29,798 bases of DNA from Sphingomonadaceae bacterium (GCA_019239785.1 JAFAZM010000329.1:1-29798), one strand, 5' to 3'; positions 1 through 7,729 are shown, numbered from the stretch's first letter. The notes: a model not told the origin generated them from the letters alone. A program made the numbers and translations.

Positions 1-1
1 G

Positions 2-730
2 TTCCTCGACGAGAATGGCGAGAAGATCTCCAAGACCAAGGGCAACGGCGTCACCATCGACGAATGGCTTGCTTATGCGCCCGAGGAGAGCCTGGCCTTC
101 TACATCTACCGCGATCCGCGGAAGGCGAAGCAGCTCAGCTTCTCGATCATCCCGAAGGCGGTCGATGAATATGAGCAGTTCCTGGCCGCCTATCCCGGCC
201 AGGAATGGGAGAAGCGCCTCGGCAATCCGGTCCATCACGTCCATGCTGGCGAGGTGCCGCCGGCGCGGATGCCGATCAGCTTCGCCCTGCTGCTGAACCT
301 GGTCGCGGTCGCCTCCACCGACGACAAGGCCCTGCTCTGGGGCTTCGTCCGCCGCTACGCACCCGAGGCCTCGCCGGAAAGCCATCCCGAGCTCGACCGG
401 CTGATCGACTTCGCGCTCGCTTATTTCCGCGACTTCATCGCCGATTCGCTCCGCCACCGCCCGGCGAGCGAGCTGGAGGCGGCGGCGCTCCGCGATCTCG
501 ACGCGCGGCTCGCTCTGCTGCCCGACGATGCCGATGCCGAGACCATCCAGACCGAGGTCTACGAGGTCGGCAAGGCGCACCCGTTCGAATCCCTGCGCGA
601 CTGGTTCAAGGCGCAATACGAGATCCTGCTCGGCACCGCGCAAGGGCCGCGGATGGGCAGCTTCATCGCCCTCTACGGCATCGCCAACAGCCGCAAGCTG
701 ATCGCCGAGGCGCTGGCGCGGGAAGCTTAA
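2..730 (+). CDS. lysK: Lysyl-tRNA synthetase, class I (3' part, cut by window edge)
   Basis: This is the C-terminal 242 residues of a class I lysyl-tRNA synthetase, the cytoplasmic enzyme that charges tRNA-Lys. The fragment opens directly before the KMSKS-type signature, here KISKTKGNG at about fragment residues 8-16, which closes the ATP site in class I synthetases. The alpha-helical anticodon-binding region follows to the end, with motifs such as AFYIYRDPRKAKQLSF that are typical of LysK. The reading frame is open from base 2, so the start and the HIGH motif lie outside the window. Bacterial LysK is usually about 520-550 residues, so roughly the last 45% is present. Most bacteria use the unrelated class II LysS. 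Class I LysK is common in alphaproteobacteria and archaea, which fits the proposed host. The gene is followed by a palindromic repeat, then by a convergent gene. Confidence 0.93.
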   Translation, partial: FLDENGEKISKTKGNGVTIDEWLAYAPEESLAFYIYRDPRKAKQLSFSIIPKAVDEYEQFLAAYPGQEWEKRLGNPVHHVHAGEVPPARMPISFALLLNLVAVASTDDKALLWGFVRRYAPEASPESHPELDRLIDFALAYFRDFIADSLRHRPASELEAAALRDLDARLALLPDDADAETIQTEVYEVGKAHPFESLRDWFKAQYEILLGTAQGPRMGSFIALYGIANSRKLIAEALAREA

Positions 731-739
731 CCCCTATTC

Positions 740-898
740 CGTCATTCCCGCGAAAGCGGGAATCCCGCTGTTTCCCCTCTCCTCTGCGCCCTCTGCGTCT
801 CTGCGCGCAAAACAAAAGAGTGGTTCGCGCAGAGGCGCGGAGACGCGGAGAAAAGGGAGAAGAAGAGAAGCGGGATGCCCGCTTTCGCGGGCATGACG
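740..898. repeat. Nested inverted repeat, dRS3-like outer arms
   Basis: The gap after lysK is almost entirely a large imperfect hairpin. The outer arms, about 30 bases each (740-769 and 869-898), are reverse complements with few mismatches. Each arm is itself palindromic around a GAAA/TTTC centre. Inner arms rich in CTCTGCG/CGCAGAG (about 780-810 and 826-852) pair as well. The core at 744-763 reads ATTCCC, eight bases, GGGAAT, which fits the pattern of the neisserial dRS3 repeat. It has no open frame. A related single unit lies at 3349-3376. It could fold in the RNA and end lysK transcription, but there is no T-tract, so this is an interspersed repeat first and a terminator only by inference. 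Confidence 0.8.
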
Positions 899-906
899 AG
901 GGTGGG

Positions 907-1904
907 TCAGGCGTCCGAGATCACCGGCAACGTCACCCGGAAGCAGGCGCCGCCGCCTTCGCGGGGCAGGCAAACCAGGTCCCCGCCATGGCGCCGCGCG
1001 ATCTGGCGGGCGAGGCTGAGGCCGAGGCCGACGCCGCCGTCCGCCTCGCTGGCGCCGGGCAGGCGGTGGAAGGGGGTGAAGATCAGCTCCCGCTCCGCCT
1101 TCGGGACCCCGCGGCCGCGATCGCAAATGTCGAGGCGGAGCAGGTCCGGCGCGGCGGCATCCAGCATCGCTTCGATCGGCGGCGCGCCGTGGCGGCGGGC
1201 ATTCTCGAGCAGGTTCCGCACTATCCGGCGGAGCAGCTTCGGCTCGCAAGGAAGGAGACGGGCGGGGCGGAGAGCTGCGCGTCCGCGCGCGCGCATTCCT
1301 CGGCCAGCAAGGCGGTCAGGTCGACGCTCTCCAGCGCGCGCTCGGCTTCCGCCATCGCGTCGAGGCGGCTGGCGAGCAGCACCTCCTCGATCAGCTGGTC
1401 GAGCTCGGTGATGTTGCGCGCGAGCTCGTCGCGGATCGGCGCCGGCGCGCGCTCGCCGAGCAGCTCCGCCGCCATGCGCAGCCGCGCCAGCGGCGAGCGC
1501 AGCTCGTGCGAGGCGTTGGCGAGCAGGCTCTTCTGCGCGCCGACCAGGGCCTCGATCCGCTCGGCGGCGCGGTTGAAGCTCCCGGCGAGCCCCGCCACCT
1601 CGTCATTGCCCTCGACCGCGACCCGGGCGGACAGCCGCCCCTCGCCCCACACGTCCACATGCGCCTGGAGCCGCTCGAGCCGGCGCGTCAGCCGCCGCAC
1701 GGCGGGATAGGCGGCGAGTGCGACGACACCGCCGGTGCCCAGGAACATCAGCAGCATGCGGTGGGGCGAGGTCGTGAGCCGCTCCGGATCGTAGAAGAAA
1801 TGGAGCAGCATGAAGAGGCCCGTCGCGACCGTGATGCTGGCGACGAGCGTCAGGTAGAAGCGGACGTAGAGGCGCTGCGCGGCGCGGGGGCGGGGCTCAG
1901 CCAT
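907..1904 (-). pseudogene. Sensor histidine kinase, CpxA-like, frame broken near its middle
   Basis: This is a membrane histidine kinase that would phosphorylate the response regulator encoded just upstream. The first frame (1904 down to 1221) has two membrane helices at about residues 14-36 and 50-69 with only a short periplasmic loop, a HAMP linker (about 70-120) and the H-box NASHELRSPL with His133. It then runs into a stop about 75 bases after the homology has moved to another frame. The second frame (to 907) carries the N-box RNLLENARRHG, the G1 box DRGRGVP, the F-box region and the G2 box GVGLGLSLA, so every catalytic block exists but not in one frame. A single-base indel around 1230-1275 would explain this, next to G-rich runs. 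It is either a recent inactivating mutation or a sequencing error. The start overlaps the regulator's stop by 8 bases. Family assignment is sure; functional status is not. Confidence 0.85.
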
Positions 1905-2604
1905 CCTGCGCCCGGGCGAAGAGATAGCCGGCGCCGCGCACGGTCAGGATTCGCTTCGGCTGCTTCGGATCGTCCTCGATCGCGGCGCGGATGCGGCCGA
2001 CATGGACGTCGATCGAGCGGTCGAACGGCTCCGGCGCCGCGCCGCGGACGGCGTCGAGCAATTGCTCGCGGCTGAGCACGCGGCCGGCGCGCTCGGCCAG
2101 AGCGGCGAGCAGGTCGAACTGATAGGCGGTGACCGTGCGTTCCTCGCCGTCGATCCGTACCGCGCGCGCGTCGCGGTCGATCTCGAGCCGGCCGAAGCGC
2201 AGCGGCCCGGCGCTTGCGGCGAGCGCCGGCCGGCGCAGCACCGCGCGCAGCCGCGCCAGCAATTCGCGCGGCTCGAACGGCTTGGGCAGATAATCGTCGG
2301 CGCCGAGCTCGAGCCCGACCACCCGGTCGAACGAGTCGCCCTTCGCGGTCAGCATCAGGATCGGCATCGCGGCGGTGGCGGGATCGGCGCGGATCGCCCG
2401 GCACAGCTCCAGCCCGTCCGCGTCCGGAAGCATCAGGTCCAGCAGCACCGCCGCGAACGGTTCGGCCCTGGCCTCGCGCAGCGCCGCGAGCCCGGCGTCG
2501 CCGCTCGCCGCATGACGGGAGGCGAAGCCGTGCTGCGCCAGATAGGCGCCGACCATCGCGGCGAGCCTTTCGTCGTCCTCGATGATCAGGATGCGCTGGG
2601 CCAT
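1897..2604 (-). CDS. OmpR-family response regulator, CpxR-like
   Basis: This is a cytoplasmic DNA-binding response regulator of 235 residues. The receiver domain (about 1-120) has the acidic pair E9-D10-D11 after RILI, the phospho-acceptor Asp56 in LLDLMLP, the switch Thr in MLTAK and the conserved Lys in LPKPF. The C-terminal winged helix (about 135-230) has the OmpR/PhoB signature, ending DVHVGRIRAAIEDDP and TVRGAGYLF. I chose the ATG at 2604 because MAQRILIIEDD begins the receiver fold exactly and a GAAGGCGAG ribosome-binding sequence precedes it. The open frame extends upstream, but those residues have no family match. It lies between a CpxP-like gene and its partner kinase, whose start overlaps its stop, so the three are probably cotranscribed. 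Regulation by its own product is suggested by the CpxR-type box at 3316-3330. Confidence 0.93.
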   Translation of the reverse strand: MAQRILIIEDDERLAAMVGAYLAQHGFASRHAASGDAGLAALREARAEPFAAVLLDLMLPDADGLELCRAIRADPATAAMPILMLTAKGDSFDRVVGLELGADDYLPKPFEPRELLARLRAVLRRPALAASAGPLRFGRLEIDRDARAVRIDGEERTVTAYQFDLLAALAERAGRVLSREQLLDAVRGAAPEPFDRSIDVHVGRIRAAIEDDPKQPKRILTVRGAGYLFARAQDG

Positions 2605-2631
2605 GGCTCGCCTTCGCTGCGCCCGCCGGGG

Positions 2632-2646
2632 CCCGATCCGATCGGG
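2632..2646. promoter_or_regulatory. Short perfect inverted repeat upstream of the response regulator
   Basis: CCCGATC and GATCGGG flank a single base, 28 bases upstream of the regulator start and in the 102-base gap after the CpxP-like gene. It could be a small RNA hairpin that tunes expression within the operon, or an operator. It is short and GC-rich, so chance is a real alternative. No T-run follows, so it is not an obvious terminator. Confidence 0.35.
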
Positions 2647-2706
2647 TCCTGGCAGGCGATAGCTGACCGTCATACAGGCTTGGTGCCGCACGCGAAGCGA
2701 AAGCGC

Positions 2707-3222
2707 TCAGTGCATTCCATGGCCGAGATGGGCGAACAGAAGCTGCCTTTGCTCGGGCGTCAGCATGTCGGACGCGTCGGCGGCCGCCTGCACCAGCCGG
2801 CGCGAGGCGGCGTCGAGCTGGCGGACCTCCTCGGCGCGCAGGCTTTCGAGCGCGGCGCGGTCGACATGGGGCTGCATCAGCAGCTCCTGCGCGCGGGCAT
2901 GGGCCTGGTGCAGCTGCCGGTGGAACGGCGCGATGTCGGCATGGGCGGAGCGGACGATCCCCGCCAGCCGCGCCTTCTGCTCGGCGCTGCCGTCGGGAAG
3001 CACCTCATCGACCAGGGCGTCGACGTGCCGGTTCATCTCCGCCGGGTCCATCGCCGCATGGGCGCCCATGCCGTGATGGCCCATCATGCCCTGCGCGCCG
3101 GCCAGCCGGACGCCACCGAAGGCGGTGGCCATGGCCATGCCGACGATCAGGCCGGCGACGGTGAGGCGCCGGGCCGGCCGCGGCGCGGAGGCGGAATCTT
3201 GCTCTTCGTTGGTGCGTTTCAT
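2707..3222 (-). CDS. Periplasmic CpxP/Spy/ZraP-like protein (LTXXQ type)
   Basis: This is a 171-residue exported helical protein. It starts with a hydrophilic, charged stretch (1-19), then a hydrophobic helix (20-42) and a likely signal-peptidase site after AGA at about residue 44. The mature part is rich in charged helices and ends with the motif DMLTPEQRQLL, the LTPEQ signature of the Spy/CpxP family, whose members act as ATP-independent periplasmic chaperones or as inhibitors of their partner kinase. His/Met-rich segments sit at both ends of the mature protein (GMMGHHGMGAHAAM and HLGHGMH), which suggests metal binding as in ZraP; this is inference. The regulator and kinase genes follow in the same direction, matching the Cpx and Zra layouts. 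An AAAGG ribosome-binding sequence lies nine bases before the ATG. A Cpx-type box lies 93 bases upstream. Confidence 0.82.
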   Translation of the reverse strand: MKRTNEEQDSASAPRPARRLTVAGLIVGMAMATAFGGVRLAGAQGMMGHHGMGAHAAMDPAEMNRHVDALVDEVLPDGSAEQKARLAGIVRSAHADIAPFHRQLHQAHARAQELLMQPHVDRAALESLRAEEVRQLDAASRRLVQAAADASDMLTPEQRQLLFAHLGHGMH

Positions 3223-3315
3223 GCTGGAAGCCTTTCGTCGGGAGCTCGGGCGGAGCGAATGCCGCCCGCCGCCCCCGTCGCTAGGCCCCGGCTTTGTCGC
3301 GGCGATGTGCGGCGG

Positions 3316-3330
3316 GTAAAGTTATGTAAA
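3316..3330 (+). promoter_or_regulatory. CpxR-type box (GTAAA-N5-GTAAA)
   Basis: The sequence GTAAA, GTTAT, GTAAA is an exact match to the consensus binding site of enterobacterial CpxR, two half-sites with 10-base spacing. It lies 93 bases before the start of the CpxP-like gene, which heads the operon that encodes a CpxR-like regulator. The motif reads on the strand opposite to the gene; known Cpx boxes occur in both orientations. It is AT-rich in a GC-rich surround, which makes chance less likely. The assumption that this host's regulator has the same specificity is inference. Confidence 0.6.
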
Positions 3331-3348
3331 GCCGCCCCCAGCCTTGGT

Positions 3349-3376
3349 CGTCATTTCCGCTTTCGCGGGAATGACG
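3349..3376. repeat. Single dRS3-like palindromic unit
   Basis: This is a hairpin with arms CGTCATT and AATGACG around a CGC-TTTC-GCG stem. It is nearly the same as one arm of the nested element at 740-898, so both belong to one interspersed family. It lies between the DUF5655 gene and the promoter of the CpxP-like gene and may serve as a weak barrier between the two units. No T-tract is present. Confidence 0.7.
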
Positions 3377-3399
3377 AGCTGGGTTCGCGCCTCAGTGCT

Positions 3400-3843
3400 T
3401 CAGCCCAGATGCTCTTGCCGCCCCACCGCATAAGCCTCCCGAGCGAACTCGCGCAGCGGCTCGACCTCCTCGACCGCGTCGAGCCGAAAATGATGCACAT
3501 GATTGCGGCGCGAGATGGTCTCGATCTTGCCGAACAACGGACTCTCGACCCGACGCGCCAGCACGAAATGGCCGAGCACCCAGTCCCGCCGGATGGTGAG
3601 CTGGGCGAAGGACATGCGCACCTGGAAGGCGATCCGCGTCTTCTCCGGCAGCACGATCACCGGCCCGAAGCTTTCGAGCATCGCGCGGAACGCCTCGTAG
3701 ATCGCCCGCACCTTGGCCGAGCGTCCCTCGAAATGCGCCGCGAGCGCCGTCGCGCCGCAGGCATGGCTCTGGTTGGGATTGGCGAACAGCCGCCCGCAAT
3801 TCTCGCAGCGCCAGAGCGGGCGGTCTACCCGCGCCGCAATCAT
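3400..3843 (-). CDS. DUF5655 domain protein with N-terminal zinc-finger-like motif
   Basis: This is a 147-residue soluble protein of unknown function. Residues about 11-29 hold CENCGRLF and, further on, HACG, a CxxC plus HxC arrangement that could bind zinc. The rest (about 35-145) looks like DUF5655: a helical start, a beta-rich middle (RIAFQVRMSFAQLTIRRDWVLG), then NHVHHFRLDAVEEV and a final helix ending AYAVGRQEHLG. DUF5655 occurs alone and fused to other domains and has no agreed activity. The start codon overlaps the stop of the upstream membrane-protein gene by four bases (ATGA), which implies translational coupling. I start it at ATG 3843. A palindromic repeat separates it from the next gene downstream. 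The domain call rests on remembered family pattern, not on a search. Confidence 0.75.
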   Translation of the reverse strand: MIAARVDRPLWRCENCGRLFANPNQSHACGATALAAHFEGRSAKVRAIYEAFRAMLESFGPVIVLPEKTRIAFQVRMSFAQLTIRRDWVLGHFVLARRVESPLFGKIETISRRNHVHHFRLDAVEEVEPLREFAREAYAVGRQEHLG

Positions 3844-4514
3844 TCGGACTTCGCCTCCGATCGGTCATCGTCCTTCGTTTCCGACCTCCGCCTCTCGAGC
3901 TCGCCGAGCCGGTTCAAGACCAAGACATAGCGATAGGCCCATTCGGTACTCTTGAAGCGTAAACTCGCGTAGATAACGAATGATACGACCGCGAATGCGA
4001 GAGCCGCGGGAAAGGCCTGCCAGTTCGTGAACCGGTCGACTGCTCCACCGGCAACGGGCAGCACGATGGCCATCGACCGGAAGAATTTGGAATGTGCCTC
4101 ATAGCGGTTGACGTCCGCTAGCGCTGCCGGCGCCCGGAGCATCAGGACGGACTGCGCCCATTTGAACGTGTTCATCGGACGGCCCTCCTTGACCGGGGCC
4201 TTGTTCCGAAAATGTTTGCGTCGCAACGTGGTGGCTGATTGGAAAGGACCCAGATCGTGATTGCAGTCTCGCCATCTGACTGGTCGATAAAGATCGTACA
4301 GCGGGTCGAGGATGCTGGAGATCAAGTGGGCGAAATGGCCGATCGCATAAGCCGCCAAAGCAAAGGTGACCCACTGCGCGGTCTCGGAGGACAGCAATGG
4401 CGGCATCGGACCCGTGATCGGGCGGACCATCATGACGGTTCCGGCAAGCAATGCGCCGGGCAGCAATATCGAGAAGAAATCGATGACGCCGACGTAGAAA
4501 TCGCCAGGTTTCAT
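3840..4514 (-). CDS. Four-helix membrane protein, unknown function
   Basis: This is a 224-residue protein that I do not recognise beyond its topology. Predicted membrane segments are at about residues 10-33, 44-66, 145-162 and 170-190, with a large polar loop between the second and third (about 70-140) and a highly charged tail (RRRSETKDDDRSEAKSE). The N-terminus, GDFYVGVIDFFSILLPGALL, is a pattern I have seen in uncharacterised bacterial membrane proteins. The composition is visibly less GC-rich than the neighbours, with codons such as AAA, AAT and ATA more frequent, which hints at later acquisition. It overlaps the DUF5655 gene by four bases, so the two form a unit. The start at 4514 begins the hydrophobic N-terminus directly. 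It could be a sensor, a scaffold or an effector; the sequence does not decide. Confidence 0.75.
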   Translation of the reverse strand: MKPGDFYVGVIDFFSILLPGALLAGTVMMVRPITGPMPPLLSSETAQWVTFALAAYAIGHFAHLISSILDPLYDLYRPVRWRDCNHDLGPFQSATTLRRKHFRNKAPVKEGRPMNTFKWAQSVLMLRAPAALADVNRYEAHSKFFRSMAIVLPVAGGAVDRFTNWQAFPAALAFAVVSFVIYASLRFKSTEWAYRYVLVLNRLGELERRRSETKDDDRSEAKSE

Positions 4515-4602
4515 GATCTGCCCCTCCCCAAAGGGACTTCACCTTAGCATATCATCGCGGGTGCTCGCCATTCAGGCCGGGTTGAAGGCAGCCGCCGATC
4601 GC

Positions 4603-5730
4603 TCAGGCTTGCGGCCGCCGCGGCCGCGGATGCGGCACGGGGCGGCCGGGACGCAGCTCCATCGAGCCGGTCGGGGCGACCGAGGCGGAGAGGCGTTCCG
4701 CCTCTTCGGGAGCGACCCCGCTGCGGATCAGGGCTTCGACCAGCGCGCGCGGCGCCGGCACCTCCACGTCCGGGTTGATCCCGGCGCCCTCCCAGCCTTG
4801 GCCAGTGTCGGGATCGTAGGTCCGGCCGATGCCGATGAAGGCGGCGAGGCCCTCGCCGAGCGGCGCGAGCGTGCCGAAATTGCCGGCGCCCTGGGTGCCG
4901 GCGCCGATCAGCATTGCGCGATGGGTGCGCTGCAGCGCCAGCGCGAAATGCTCGCCGGCGGAGACGGTATAGCCGGAGACGAGCAGGAACACCCGCGCCT
5001 GCTGGAGCGGGCTGCCGCCGGCCCGCGGCACCGCCCAATGCTCGCGCCGGACGATCTCCGCCGGCGCGTCGGCGCGGCGCAGGGTCGGTCCTTCCTGGAA
5101 CGGGAGCTGGGCGGACGCGGCGGCGCGCGTGTCCATCACCAGCAGCCGGGCCGGCTCGGCGAAGATGCGGCGGTTGATCGCGTCCATCTCGTCGAGCCCG
5201 CCGCCGCGATGGACGCGCATGTCGATAATCAGCGTGCGTGCCCCGCCCGCCTCCGCCTCTTCGAGGAAATGCTCGATCCGGCCGAGCTCGTCCGGCGAGC
5301 CGCTGAAGATGGTCGGCCGCAAATAGGCGATGCCGGGCGCGAGCATCCGCGCCTCCTCGATCTCCGGCCGCGCCGCCGCCGCCGCCCCGCCGCCGGCTGG
5401 GCCCTGCGCACCGGGCGCGGGGAACACGCGGAAATGACCCTCGGCCTGGACCGCCTGCACGTCGCGGGTCAGCGCCTCGGCCAGGGCCGTGCGGGTGCCG
5501 AGCGCGTCATAATCGCCGGCGGCGGCATGGGCGCGCAGCGTGGCGGCGTAGCGGCGGCCGACCTCGGGGAAGACGAATAGCCGCTCCAGCGCGGAGGCCA
5601 ATGTCTCCGCCACCTGCCGCGCCGCCGCCGGCGCGAGCGGCGCTTCCGCGGCGGCGGGTGCGGACTGCACAGCCATGGCGAAAGGGGCGGCGGCGATGGC
5701 GGCCAGCAGGATCGAAAGGGTCCGGATCAT
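4603..5730 (-). CDS. Exported S41-family (C-terminal-processing-like) peptidase
   Basis: This 375-residue protein has a clear signal peptide (about 1-20, ending AMA) and acts outside the cytoplasm. The N-terminal helical domain (about 30-95), with LERLFVFPEVGRRYAATL, resembles the lid of S41 peptidases of the retinoid-binding-protein-like branch. The core (about 125-345) includes IAYLRPTIFSG, TLIIDMRVHRGGG and VSGYTVSAGEHFALAL with the presumed nucleophile Ser257, then GAGNFG and WEGAGINPDVEV, the order expected of the family. No PDZ domain is visible, unlike in Ctp/Prc proteases. The C-terminus is proline- and arginine-rich and probably disordered. It follows the DUF885 gene by 84 bases in the same direction, and both products are exported hydrolases, so a short operon is possible. 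The substrate is unknown. Confidence 0.88.
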   Translation of the reverse strand: MIRTLSILLAAIAAAPFAMAVQSAPAAAEAPLAPAAARQVAETLASALERLFVFPEVGRRYAATLRAHAAAGDYDALGTRTALAEALTRDVQAVQAEGHFRVFPAPGAQGPAGGGAAAAARPEIEEARMLAPGIAYLRPTIFSGSPDELGRIEHFLEEAEAGGARTLIIDMRVHRGGGLDEMDAINRRIFAEPARLLVMDTRAAASAQLPFQEGPTLRRADAPAEIVRREHWAVPRAGGSPLQQARVFLLVSGYTVSAGEHFALALQRTHRAMLIGAGTQGAGNFGTLAPLGEGLAAFIGIGRTYDPDTGQGWEGAGINPDVEVPAPRALVEALIRSGVAPEEAERLSASVAPTGSMELRPGRPVPHPRPRRPQA

Positions 5731-5814
5731 GCTTGCTTTGCTAAAGGCCGAGCGCGGACGACGGTCACCGCATTCGACGAACCGGTTCCGTGCTTCGACG
5801 CAGGCTGCAACCGG

Positions 5815-7632
5815 TCACCCCGCCCGGCGCCGCGCGATCCAGTCGTCGATCTTGTGCTCCAGCACCGGCATCGGCAGCGCTCCGCTCATCAGCACCTGGG
5901 CGTGGAACTCGCGCAGGTCGAAGCGCGGGCCCAGTTCATGCTCGGCGTGGGCGCGCAGCCGCAATATGGTGAGCGCGCCGATCTTGTAGGCGAGCGCCTG
6001 GCCGGGGATGGCGATGTAGCGTTCGACCTCGGCGGTGACCTCGGTCTCGCTCATCCCGCTATTGTCGAGCATGTAGCGGATCGCCTGCTCGCGGGTCCAG
6101 CCTTTCGCATGGATGCCGCTGTCGACGACCAGCCGCATCGCCCGCAACATCTCGTCGTTGAGCCCGCCGAAGCGCTGATAGGGATCGCTTTCCATGCCGA
6201 GCTCGTCCCACAGCGTCTCGGCGTAGAGCGCCCAGCCCTCGACGAAGGCGGTGTTGCCGCCGAAGCGCATGAAGGCGGGCAGGTCCGCATTCTCCTGGGC
6301 CAGGCTGATCTGGAAATGATGCCCCGGAATGCCCTCGTGCAGGTAGAGCGTCTCCATCCCCGGCGTCCTCCGCGAGGGCAGGTCGTAGGCGTTGAAGTAG
6401 AAGATGCCGGGCCGCGAGCCGTCCGGCGTGCCCTGGTTGTAGGAGCCGCCGGCCTCGGTCCGCTCGCGGAACGGCTCGACCTGGCGGATCTCCATCGGGG
6501 TGCGCGGGATGGTCGAGAAGATGTCGCGGACATGGGCGTCGACCCGCCGGCCGATCTCCAGATAATGTTCGTGCAGCCATTCCGCGCTCGGCGGGGCGAA
6601 GCGCGGATCGGTGCGGATGAAGTTGAAATATTCGGCGAGCGTGCCGTGGAAGCCTGCCCGCTCCTTCACCGCCTCCATCTCGTGGCGGATGCGGGCGACC
6701 TCGGAAAGGCCGAGATCGTGGACGTAGTCGGCGGTGAGCGGCAGCGTCGTATTCTCCTCGATCAGGCGCCGGTACATACGGTCGCCGCCGCGCATCGAGG
6801 AGAGGCCGACGCCGTCGCGGGCATGCGGCAGATAGTCGTTCTGGAGGAAGTCGCGCAGCCGCCGCAGCGCCGGGAACATCGTGTCGCGGACCGTTGCCAG
6901 GTAGGCTGCGCGCAGCCGCCCCCGCTCCGCCTCCGGCACCGCGTCGGGGAAGGTCGTCACCGGCGCATAATAAGGCGAGGCCTCCGGCGCGTCGTGGAGC
7001 TGCGCGTCGAGCTGGTCGATCACGTTGCGGATGGTGAGCTTGGTCTCGACCACGCCCGAGGCGAGGCCCTGGCGGAAGCGGCCGATGGCGCGGTCGACCG
7101 CCTCGGCGAACTCGCGGTGGCGGGTGAGGTTGTTCTCATAATCCTCGACGTTGCGGAACGGCGCCGCGCCATGGCCGGAGGCGAAGACCGGGTAGAAGAC
7201 CTGGAAGCCGGAGAAATGGTTGAGCGGGCGGACCGCGGTCAGCGCCAGCATGTCGGGCTGCAGGTCGGCGAGGTCGTTCTCGCGCTGCCATTTGAACACG
7301 TCGTAGGCGATGCGGTCGGTCGGGCTCAGCGCGTCGCGGTCGATCGCATGGAGCGTCGCCAGATCGTGCTCGGCGGCGGCGCGCTCGGCCGCGAAATAGG
7401 CGTCGCTGATATAGTCGCCGAGATGGGCGGCGTAGCGATAGTCGCCGCGGAAGACGCCCTGGATCGGGTTGCGGCGGAGCGTGTCCTCGTCGCTGTCGTG
7501 GAACAGCTGGCGCAGCCGCGCGTCGCCGCTCTGCGGCGCGGCGGCGGCCGGGGCGGGCTGCGCCGAAGCGGGGGCAGCGGCAGTGGCGGAGGCGAGCAGA
7601 AGGGCGAGGAGCAGTGCGGGTCTGGCGGCCAT
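5815..7632 (-). CDS. Exported DUF885 family metallohydrolase
   Basis: This 605-residue protein has a signal peptide (residues 1-24, ending ASA) followed by an alanine/proline linker. The body matches DUF885, a large all-helical family related to metallocarboxypeptidases. The zinc-binding signature HEGIPGHH is at residues 432-439, followed by the third-ligand region AFVEGWALYAETL about 25 residues later. The conserved C-terminal block (YIAIPGQALAYKIG) and the ending LEHKIDDWI are also typical. The length is normal and the frame is intact. It probably degrades peptides or related amides in the periplasm; many sphingomonads carry several paralogues. The start at 7632 gives a proper signal peptide. 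A possible promoter (TTGCGG at 7692-7697 and TATAGG at 7671-7676 on the minus strand, 15-base spacer) precedes it. The S41 peptidase gene follows. Confidence 0.92.
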   Translation of the reverse strand: MAARPALLLALLLASATAAAPASAQPAPAAAAPQSGDARLRQLFHDSDEDTLRRNPIQGVFRGDYRYAAHLGDYISDAYFAAERAAAEHDLATLHAIDRDALSPTDRIAYDVFKWQRENDLADLQPDMLALTAVRPLNHFSGFQVFYPVFASGHGAAPFRNVEDYENNLTRHREFAEAVDRAIGRFRQGLASGVVETKLTIRNVIDQLDAQLHDAPEASPYYAPVTTFPDAVPEAERGRLRAAYLATVRDTMFPALRRLRDFLQNDYLPHARDGVGLSSMRGGDRMYRRLIEENTTLPLTADYVHDLGLSEVARIRHEMEAVKERAGFHGTLAEYFNFIRTDPRFAPPSAEWLHEHYLEIGRRVDAHVRDIFSTIPRTPMEIRQVEPFRERTEAGGSYNQGTPDGSRPGIFYFNAYDLPSRRTPGMETLYLHEGIPGHHFQISLAQENADLPAFMRFGGNTAFVEGWALYAETLWDELGMESDPYQRFGGLNDEMLRAMRLVVDSGIHAKGWTREQAIRYMLDNSGMSETEVTAEVERYIAIPGQALAYKIGALTILRLRAHAEHELGPRFDLREFHAQVLMSGALPMPVLEHKIDDWIARRRAG

Positions 7633-7729
7633 TCGGAGGATCTTTCGCTGGATGGGAGCTGTGTTGCTCCCCTATAACGGCGCACCACGTCCCGCAAGCG
7701 GAACGAGCGGCTGTCAGACAGTGCGAAAC

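Noticed and set aside
2002..3930. A 642-codon plus-strand frame across the Cpx-like locus
   Set aside because: It spans the regulator, the CpxP-like gene, their intergenic regions and repeats; no protein family features.
5779..5788. GAACCGGTTC palindrome between the S41 and DUF885 genes
   Set aside because: Ten-base GC-rich palindrome with no promoter around it that I could define; chance is likely.
5854..7677. A 607-codon plus-strand frame opposite the DUF885 gene
   Set aside because: Product is repetitive (many Ala/Glu/Arg/Val) without motifs; the minus strand has signal peptide and HEGIPGHH motif.
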